53,572 nucleotides of DNA, from positions 1-53,572 of IMG/VR virus record IMGVR_UViG_3300032516_000036. One strand, given 5' to 3'. The notes beneath the pieces were generated by a model, which was not told where the DNA came from, made no database searches, and was given only the letters and a program-made list of their open reading frames with translations. How positions within the stretch are numbered: the stretch's first letter is position 1; every line of letters starts with the position of its first letter. This document shows, piece by piece, positions 48,375 through 53,572 of the stretch. Made by a program: the position numbers and the translations under genes. The DNA is from a virus.

Positions 48375-49140
48375 TCCTGGAATAATGTTGGCTGCATGGC
48401 CCGGGTCCCAACATTCTTTGACCATAGGAAAATATTTTCTTAAAACATACGAAGAGTATTTTCCAGATGCTACGATATATATTGGCATCAACGACGGTCC
48501 TTTTTTAGAGCAGTGGCTTGAAATATTAAAAGCCAGCAACTTAAATATACTTTATGATATTACCCCGAAAGCCATAACTATGAATTCAGATGCAAGTGCC
48601 TATCAGACTGCTCTGAAACTGTATAAAGAGAGTGGGAATGTTCACGATCTAATATGGTTTAATCATTTTAAAGGTGCCAGTCATGCCGAACATGAGTTAC
48701 AGGCATCCCAATTCTATTCACAAACTGATGGCTTAATGTGTAATAGACATGAAATAGAACAAGTGTTCTTGGATAATGATGCTGTGGGGTTGTATGCATT
48801 AACGGGCTGGCCAATCCACCACGATAAGTTGGACATTGGGCATGAGGATGATTTTAGTTCTCGATACCTAACTCTGCCATACTCAACTTTACGCATCACT
48901 GTTGTTTATACATTCTATGTTGCACGTGCAAAAGCAATTAGATACATAGTTGATAATGCAACAGTAGATTTCTTTGAACAGCCATACCCACATCGATTCT
49001 TCTTCGAACAGGATTTTTATCATATGATCTTCAGACAGGGTTATATACCCATTATTAAAATACCTTACCCGGGCCACGGCTTTACACAACAAACATTTAC
49101 AACTATAATAGATAAATGGAAAGCAGATAATAATTTATGA
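48367..49140 (+). CDS. Glycosyltransferase-like protein, 257 aa
   Basis: It begins with PNPGIMLAAWPGSQHSLTIG and contains ATIYIGINDGPFLEQWLEIL. A DLIWFNHFKGASHAEHELQA segment follows, then EDDFSSRYLTLPYSTL, and the C-terminus contains FFEQDFYHMIFRQGYIPIIK. The arrangement of strands and acidic motifs suggests a GT-A-type transferase, but there is no clean DxD. The position in the operon is the main support. Substrate unknown. Confidence 0.6.
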   Translation: MPNPGIMLAAWPGSQHSLTIGKYFLKTYEEYFPDATIYIGINDGPFLEQWLEILKASNLNILYDITPKAITMNSDASAYQTALKLYKESGNVHDLIWFNHFKGASHAEHELQASQFYSQTDGLMCNRHEIEQVFLDNDAVGLYALTGWPIHHDKLDIGHEDDFSSRYLTLPYSTLRITVVYTFYVARAKAIRYIVDNATVDFFEQPYPHRFFFEQDFYHMIFRQGYIPIIKIPYPGHGFTQQTFTTIIDKWKADNNL

Positions 49141-49700
49141 AATCATTTGAAGAGATATGGAAGATAGGATTAGATCACAAGATTCAGCAAAAGAAAGTAG
49201 AATTTTTTCCATTTATGGAATTGTTGCTACAAGAGAATGTAAAAAATATTATGGAGATCGGTATGTGTTATGGAGGCTCCACAGTATGTTTTGCAAACTT
49301 GGCAGATGTAGTTATTGGCATAGACGTTCCTATTACAGCAAATGGAATTCCAACAGATGTATTAAGATCATACTGCGATTTTCGGCATGTTATTGGTAAT
49401 ACGCACGATGACAGTACAGTAGAATTAACAAGACAAACTTTGAATGGGTTATTGGTGGACATGTTATTTATTGACGGCGACCATGGTGCAGTTGGTGTCT
49501 GGCAGGACTTTAATAAATTTAGTCCGTTTGTAAAGTCTGGTGGTCTTGTTGCTTTCCATGATATTGCGGATAGTGTAGAACATAGATCTGTGGGAGTTAA
49601 TCTGGTGGAAGTATATAATGAACTTGTTAAGACGCACAGGCATACGGAGTTTATGGAGCCGGGTGGATTAGATTGTGGGATCGGGGTTATATGGCTATGA
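49137..49700 (+). CDS. Class I methyltransferase, Methyltransf_24/CmcI-like, 187 aa
   Basis: NIMEIGMCYGGSTVCFANLA binds SAM, VVIGIDVPITANGIPTDV supplies the acidic second strand, and LFIDGDHGAVGVWQDFNKFS with VKSGGLVAFHDI completes the core. This layout belongs to the cephalosporin-hydroxylase-like group of small O-methyltransferases found in polysaccharide clusters. It overlaps both neighbours as ATGA. The acceptor is unknown. Confidence 0.8.
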   Translation: MKSFEEIWKIGLDHKIQQKKVEFFPFMELLLQENVKNIMEIGMCYGGSTVCFANLADVVIGIDVPITANGIPTDVLRSYCDFRHVIGNTHDDSTVELTRQTLNGLLVDMLFIDGDHGAVGVWQDFNKFSPFVKSGGLVAFHDIADSVEHRSVGVNLVEVYNELVKTHRHTEFMEPGGLDCGIGVIWL

Positions 49701-50374
49701 AAGATACACCTATTTTTATAAATAGCAAGGATCGCTATTCATATCTCAAAAAGTTGGTCACACGCCTGGAAGAATTGGAGACGACTAATATAACTATTGT
49801 CGATACCGGTTCTACGTATCCTCCAATGTTGGAATACTATGAAACGTTAAAGTATCCTATTAAGCGCTTGGGCAATGTACAAACAGATGCCCACCATGCC
49901 CTATGGAATTGTGGTTTGATGCCAGACGGATGGTTTGTATACACTGATTGCGACGTTGTTCCGATGGAAGAATGTCCTAAAGATTATTTGGATTTTTTTT
50001 ATGCTTCGCTTATGAAGTACCCCCAAAAAGTAAAAATTGGTTTTGGATTACATATCGAAGATATCCCAGATCACTATAAACATAAACATGTACTACCGGG
50101 GGAAGATGTGGGACTGCATCCAGGTGTATTGGAATGGGAAGCTCATTTTTGGCAAAATCCCATAGATAATCTTCTTTATGACGCTGACATAGATACCACA
50201 TTTGCTTTATATAGACCGGGAACAATAGGTAGAACAGGACAGCCAGCCATACGTACGGGGCATCCCTACGCCGCCCGTCATTTAACATGGTATACAAATT
50301 CTTCAAATCTTACTGAAGAAGAGATCTATTATAAGGCACATGTAGTTCCAGGAGTTAGCTCTTGGGGTATATAG
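49697..50374 (+). CDS. Glycosyltransferase-like (GT-A) protein, paralog of 36797-37504, 225 aa
   Basis: I chose ATG 49697, which overlaps the previous stop as ATGA. TPIFINSKDRYSYLKKLVTR, TDCDVVPMEECPKDYLDFF, and IDTTFALYRPGTIGRTGQ with AARHLTWYTN match the second gene of the operon. These shared parts include the DxD-like TDCDVV. It ends the operon. The same protein type at both ends suggests they add the first and last units, or came from a cluster duplication. Confidence 0.75.
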   Translation: MKDTPIFINSKDRYSYLKKLVTRLEELETTNITIVDTGSTYPPMLEYYETLKYPIKRLGNVQTDAHHALWNCGLMPDGWFVYTDCDVVPMEECPKDYLDFFYASLMKYPQKVKIGFGLHIEDIPDHYKHKHVLPGEDVGLHPGVLEWEAHFWQNPIDNLLYDADIDTTFALYRPGTIGRTGQPAIRTGHPYAARHLTWYTNSSNLTEEEIYYKAHVVPGVSSWGI

Positions 50375-50378
50375 GGTA

Positions 50379-50407
50379 TTGATTCTTAATCTTAATTTTT
50401 ATATCAT
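50379..50407 (+). promoter_or_regulatory. Sigma-70-type promoter
   Basis: TTGATT (50379-50384), a 17-base spacer and TATCAT (50402-50407, two bases from TATAAT) start 5 bases after the glycan operon. The second TATAAT at 50407 sits with a 22-base spacer and is less likely. The predicted start near 50414 leaves a short leader before ATG 50425, where GAGGA is present. Confidence 0.7.
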
Positions 50408-50424
50408 ATAATGAGGAATACGCT

Positions 50425-50640
50425 ATGAAAAAACAATCATTATTTATCCCGCGCTCTAACATGATAGGTGCCCCCGTCAACATGCATAATGTGAAACGGC
50501 AGCCCTCACATTCATTTAAAGCAGTTAGTGCTGTAGGTGCTTCAAGACAAGAAGGCCCATACGGCGGAGCAGTAGATAAAATAGGATCAGTCCTAACAAA
50601 AAAAGCACAGGCAATACTTCAAAAAATTGCGGGGGCATAA
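50425..50640 (+). CDS. Small virion-type protein with KKA and QKIA motifs, 71 aa
   Basis: A basic, Gly- and Pro-containing N-terminal part (FIPRSNMIGAPVNMHNVKRQ) is followed by a helical C-terminus, KIGSVLTKKAQAILQKIAGA, that carries the repeated Lys-Lys-Ala and Lys-Ile-Ala motifs. The gene lies 3 bases before the ligase fusion. It may be a short capsid-targeting or scaffold-type peptide. No known family. Confidence 0.6.
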   Translation: MKKQSLFIPRSNMIGAPVNMHNVKRQPSHSFKAVSAVGASRQEGPYGGAVDKIGSVLTKKAQAILQKIAGA

Positions 50641-50643
50641 ACA

Positions 50644-53397
50644 ATGCCTGAAATCCCTCAATCAGCAATGATGTTTGCGGACGATGCAGTTGTTTGGGGT
50701 GTCAAATTATTAAACGCATACGAGCAAGAGAAGCAATCGCCGAAAACAAAAAAAGCAAAAAAAATTCTTGAGAAGAAGGCAGACGGTATGTATCTTCTCG
50801 ATGACGCACTGATTATGGGAAATAAACTGATGAAGCCGAAGAACCCTTCGGTACAAAAACCGCAACAAGCCGGTATTACTAAGATATCTGGACGTTATTT
50901 TATAAATGCCGAGGTCCCACCGCATATTCGTTCGTTACTTCGTGGTACCATAGCCCCTCAAAATAGGCACATGACATTAAAATTTTTAGGGGATTTGTCT
51001 GAAAAAGAAATAGGCGCCGTAAAAATTGTGCTGAATAGATTATCTGAAGAGGTCGCCGCGCCGGTAAAACATGTTGGATACAGTAATGCAACAAGACATG
51101 CTGTCCAAGGAGTCTACCATGCGGAAATGCATTCATCTGGATTACAGCGTATATTGAATAAATTAAATCGATTTTTACCGACACCGTCTTCGAATAAATT
51201 TAAGCCTCACATAACTCTTAGTATCGGGGCACCTGGTGAAATAACTAAATTCCGCATACCTACATTTAGAGTAAAAAAAATACAGCTAATGAGTTCCGAT
51301 GGACAACACAATTATACGCCTATTCACGAGGTACAGTTAAAAAAGAAAGCAGAGTATGCTCCAGGAATACCTTCACGACACAGCAAAGAATTGCCTCGAA
51401 TATCTGAGCCTCAGGCTATGCGTCTCGCTATTCAGTCGCACAAGGCCAGACGAGCTGGGCACCATTATGATGTTCGCATTGTTGATGAAAAGACGGGCAA
51501 AGCCTATTCCTGGGCGGCTCGAAATCTTCCTACGAACCCAGGCGATAAAACTCTTGCAATATTACAACCTACCCATACAGCCGAATACTCAACATGGTCT
51601 GGCAAAATTGAATCTGGGTATGGAGCCGGAGATGTAGAGTTATTTAGTCAGGATAAAATTGAGGTTACAAAAGCAGAGCCACAAAAAATAACTTTCAATG
51701 TCTATAAATCTAACGGAGATACTGAACGTTATGCCATGATTAATACCAGCGGAGACCAGTGGCTATTTCACAACGTTACTCCAACACGCACTACCCGACC
51801 AGAGATTCCAAATGAGAAGCCGCATTACAAATCCATATCGCCAGACACACTTGATCCGAATAAACCAAATGAAGTGTGGTCGCCAAAAATAGATGGAGCT
51901 TTAAATGTTTTTAGATTGGTACCAGATAAACCCATTGAAACTTATTCCTATAGACCGTCGGCCAAAGGTATTAATAAACTTATTGATCATACTTTTCGGA
52001 TTGGACTTCATAGGACGATTGTCCCCACGGCGTTTAAAGGGCACACAGTGGTACTTGGAGAAGTCTTTGCCCGTGATCGCTCTAGTGGTAATGTCCTACC
52101 CTCCACGGATACATCGGCTCGTCTTTTATCTAATGTGTGGAGATCTCGAGAGCTTCAACAACACGCTCCGCTTGATAATGTGGTTTTTAATGTATTGCGA
52201 TATAATGGACGTGATGTGTCTGCTAAGCCATACGCAGAAAAACTTCAAATATTAAAGCAAATCACAGCTGCAGTCCCCCAACTAAAAATGCCCCCTCTTC
52301 ATACTACCGAAGATAGTAAATTTGAACTTATGAAGGATATTAAAGCTGGTAAGCATCCACTGACAGGCGAGGGTGTGGTGGTATATAAACTGAATGAATC
52401 TATTCCGCTCAAGTCAAAGTTACAACAAGACTATGATGTATTCATCCGAGGAGTATTTCCGGGTGAGGGTAAGTATAAAGGTAAAGCGGCAGGAGGCTTT
52501 ACATATTCATTTAAACCGGCTGGTAAAATTATAGGTAAGGTAGGAACTGGGCTCTCTGATACAATGAGAACCGATCTCTGGAAACAGCCAAAGAAATATA
52601 CTGGATCCGTGGCGCGTATATTTGCACAACAACAATTGCCCAGTGGATCATTAAGAATGCCGGTATTTAAAGATATACGTAGTGAAAAGTTTGCTGAGGC
52701 AAAACAATTTTTATTAAAACAGGCGTTATTCGATACTCCACAAGCGTATGAATTTGGTGCTAAGATAACCATAGATAGAGCGAAGAAAATTTGGGAGACA
52801 GCTACTCAAGCAAGCAATAAACTAAAAACCCCATTATCGGAGTTAAATAAACTTACTCGAGGCGAGAGGACGGCTTTAATACAAAAACATTATAAAGTGC
52901 AAGTAGGTAAAGAGATTGTTCATGGGCATATGTTAAAAAATACTGCCGCTCCTGCAGGAGTAGGCAAAGTAAATTATACCCCAGAAGAAGTGGAGAGCTA
53001 TTTGTATAAAAAAGCTTATCCAGCAGCTACCGAACCATCGACAAATTATCCTCTAGCTTCAACAAATTTACACGAGATAGGAAAAACACAGGGGGCAGAT
53101 ATGCCTGATCCTAATGTTCAAATGCTCGAAGATAACCCCTATATATCTCGAGCATCGGCAGTTAAGGTTAAAGAGAGCCGTAAATTTTTACGTAAAAAAG
53201 CCGATGCTTCGGCGCCTCTAACAACTGGAGGTGATCTTTATATGTCTGAAACACCAAAGACACAAAATTTTTATCAAGACATTACTCCGCAACGTATTAC
53301 AGAACATATAGCTGACAATCCTTCTGCAACGGCTCCAGCAATGACGGCCACTAAAGACATAGGGGGCCGAAAGGTCAGAATTGCTACACGGCCTTGA
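50644..53397 (+). CDS. Multidomain end-healing and sealing enzyme: 2H phosphoesterase, LigD-type 3'-phosphoesterase and ATP-dependent DNA ligase, 917 aa
   Basis: Residues 80-200 are a LigT-like 2H phosphoesterase with two HxT motifs, His109/Thr111 (RHMTLKFLGDL) and His189/Thr191 (PHITLSIG). Residues 255-380 match the LigD 3'-phosphoesterase: SHKARRAGHHYDVRIV, KAYSWAARNLPTNPGDK, EYSTWSGKIESGYGAGDVEL. Residues 410-680 are a DNA ligase adenylation and OB region: Lys415 in KIDG, GEVFARD at 472-478, EGVVVYK at 576-582, SKLQQDYDVF and a final RMPVFKDIRSEK. The 230-residue tail is of unknown fold. EKKAD at 43-47, KKKAE at 233-237, EKFAE at 681-685, YKKA at 788-791 and KKAD at 851-854 sit at domain boundaries. 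It could repair and seal nucleic-acid ends, perhaps in the virion. Confidence 0.8.
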   Translation: MPEIPQSAMMFADDAVVWGVKLLNAYEQEKQSPKTKKAKKILEKKADGMYLLDDALIMGNKLMKPKNPSVQKPQQAGITKISGRYFINAEVPPHIRSLLRGTIAPQNRHMTLKFLGDLSEKEIGAVKIVLNRLSEEVAAPVKHVGYSNATRHAVQGVYHAEMHSSGLQRILNKLNRFLPTPSSNKFKPHITLSIGAPGEITKFRIPTFRVKKIQLMSSDGQHNYTPIHEVQLKKKAEYAPGIPSRHSKELPRISEPQAMRLAIQSHKARRAGHHYDVRIVDEKTGKAYSWAARNLPTNPGDKTLAILQPTHTAEYSTWSGKIESGYGAGDVELFSQDKIEVTKAEPQKITFNVYKSNGDTERYAMINTSGDQWLFHNVTPTRTTRPEIPNEKPHYKSISPDTLDPNKPNEVWSPKIDGALNVFRLVPDKPIETYSYRPSAKGINKLIDHTFRIGLHRTIVPTAFKGHTVVLGEVFARDRSSGNVLPSTDTSARLLSNVWRSRELQQHAPLDNVVFNVLRYNGRDVSAKPYAEKLQILKQITAAVPQLKMPPLHTTEDSKFELMKDIKAGKHPLTGEGVVVYKLNESIPLKSKLQQDYDVFIRGVFPGEGKYKGKAAGGFTYSFKPAGKIIGKVGTGLSDTMRTDLWKQPKKYTGSVARIFAQQQLPSGSLRMPVFKDIRSEKFAEAKQFLLKQALFDTPQAYEFGAKITIDRAKKIWETATQASNKLKTPLSELNKLTRGERTALIQKHYKVQVGKEIVHGHMLKNTAAPAGVGKVNYTPEEVESYLYKKAYPAATEPSTNYPLASTNLHEIGKTQGADMPDPNVQMLEDNPYISRASAVKVKESRKFLRKKADASAPLTTGGDLYMSETPKTQNFYQDITPQRITEHIADNPSATAPAMTATKDIGGRKVRIATRP

Positions 53398-53422
53398 CAT
53401 TATTAATAAATATAGGTATAAT
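53394..53422 (+). promoter_or_regulatory. Sigma-70-type promoter with leaderless start
   Basis: TTGACA (53394-53399, perfect) overlaps the ligase stop. A 17-base spacer and TATAAT (53417-53422, perfect) follow. The predicted start near 53429 falls on the ATG at 53428-53430, and no ribosome site precedes it, so the transcript may be leaderless. Confidence 0.85.
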
Positions 53423-53427
53423 ATAAC

Positions 53428-53572
53428 ATGGATTTTCCCATCACATTGGAACGAAAAGATAATCAAAACAATGATGATTGGATGATTTTTGCATTAGAAA
53501 ATATTGCAAAACGTTCGGCCTTTGAAAAAGAAGGTAGAAACCCAACGTTGGATGAACTACTTTATAATCAAA
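53428..53572 (+). CDS. Partial protein, cut by window edge
   Basis: The frame runs from ATG 53428 off the right edge for 48 codons. It starts MDFPITLERKDNQNNDDWMI and has ALENIAKRSAFEKEGRNPT and a LDELLYNQ end. The acidic, helical composition with a LENIAK motif resembles the small virion proteins of the head module. No family can be named. It has no ribosome site and directly follows a perfect promoter. Confidence 0.55.
   Translation, partial: MDFPITLERKDNQNNDDWMIFALENIAKRSAFEKEGRNPTLDELLYNQ

Noticed and set aside
50379-50412. Alternative -10 at 50407 for the promoter after the glycan operon
   Set aside because: Its spacer to the TTGATT is 22 bases, against 17 bases for every other promoter here, so the TATCAT at 50402 is preferred.
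1-53572. tRNA genes, attachment sites, replication origin
   Set aside because: I scanned the noncoding gaps by eye and found no cloverleaf or repeated attachment core. This is not an exhaustive search, and a dedicated scan would be decisive.

Overview
This window is a 53.6 kb piece of an AT-rich genome of a tailed double-stranded DNA phage (Caudoviricetes). The evidence is a GpA-like large terminase, a capsid maturation protease, an HK97-fold major capsid protein, neck and head-tail completion genes, long beta-rich tail or fibre proteins, HNH endonucleases, and two cell-wall hydrolases. No DNA polymerase, helicase or primase lies in the window, so the genome is probably much larger. Eight promoters of the TTGACA-N17-TATAAT type point to a bacterial host with an ordinary sigma-70 holoenzyme. 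Bacteroidota, whose promoters differ, are therefore less likely. The host cannot be named from the sequence.

Region 1 (1-6,800, minus strand) is a run of small, mostly unknown accessory genes with overlapping starts and stops. It includes several genes under 60 codons: an HTH protein, a Trp-rich peptide, and a truncated paralog of its neighbour. It also holds a DUF6745-like protein carrying 58 tandem 12-bp repeats. Region 2 (6,850-16,330, plus strand) starts at a divergent promoter. It encodes a permuted NlpC/P60-like hydrolase, an HNH nuclease, an Amidase_2 endolysin-like enzyme, unknown packaging or virion genes, a nucleotidyltransferase-fold protein, a DUF5662 protein and the large terminase. 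Region 3 (16,330-23,020) is the head module: virion proteins, the protease, several small proteins, a probable decoration protein, and the major capsid protein followed by a terminator. Region 4 (23,030-35,870) contains an HNH cassette with its own promoter and terminator, giant tail or fibre proteins (one with about 63 copies of a 14-residue repeat), and neck proteins.

Region 5 (36,050-50,374) is a 16-gene, tightly overlapping operon devoted to glycan chemistry. It encodes six or seven glycosyltransferase-like proteins, two sugar-nucleotide epimerase/dehydratases, a cobalamin-binding radical SAM enzyme whose iron-sulfur motif is split by an intein, a NovU/TylC3-type C-methyltransferase, and five further methyltransferases. 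Together they could build and methylate a complex glycan, either on the virion or on the host surface. Region 6 (50,379-53,572) returns to virion-style genes. One is a 917-residue protein joining a 2H phosphoesterase, a LigD-type 3'-phosphoesterase and an ATP-dependent DNA ligase.

One thread links regions 3 and 6. A short motif, Glu-Lys-x-Ala (with Lys-Lys-Ala variants), recurs in nearly every candidate virion protein, including the capsid protein N-terminus and the domain boundaries of the ligase fusion. I propose these are cleavage sites of the phage's own maturation protease, and that the end-healing and ligation enzymes are packaged with the head and cut apart there. This is inference, and it is testable by virion proteomics.
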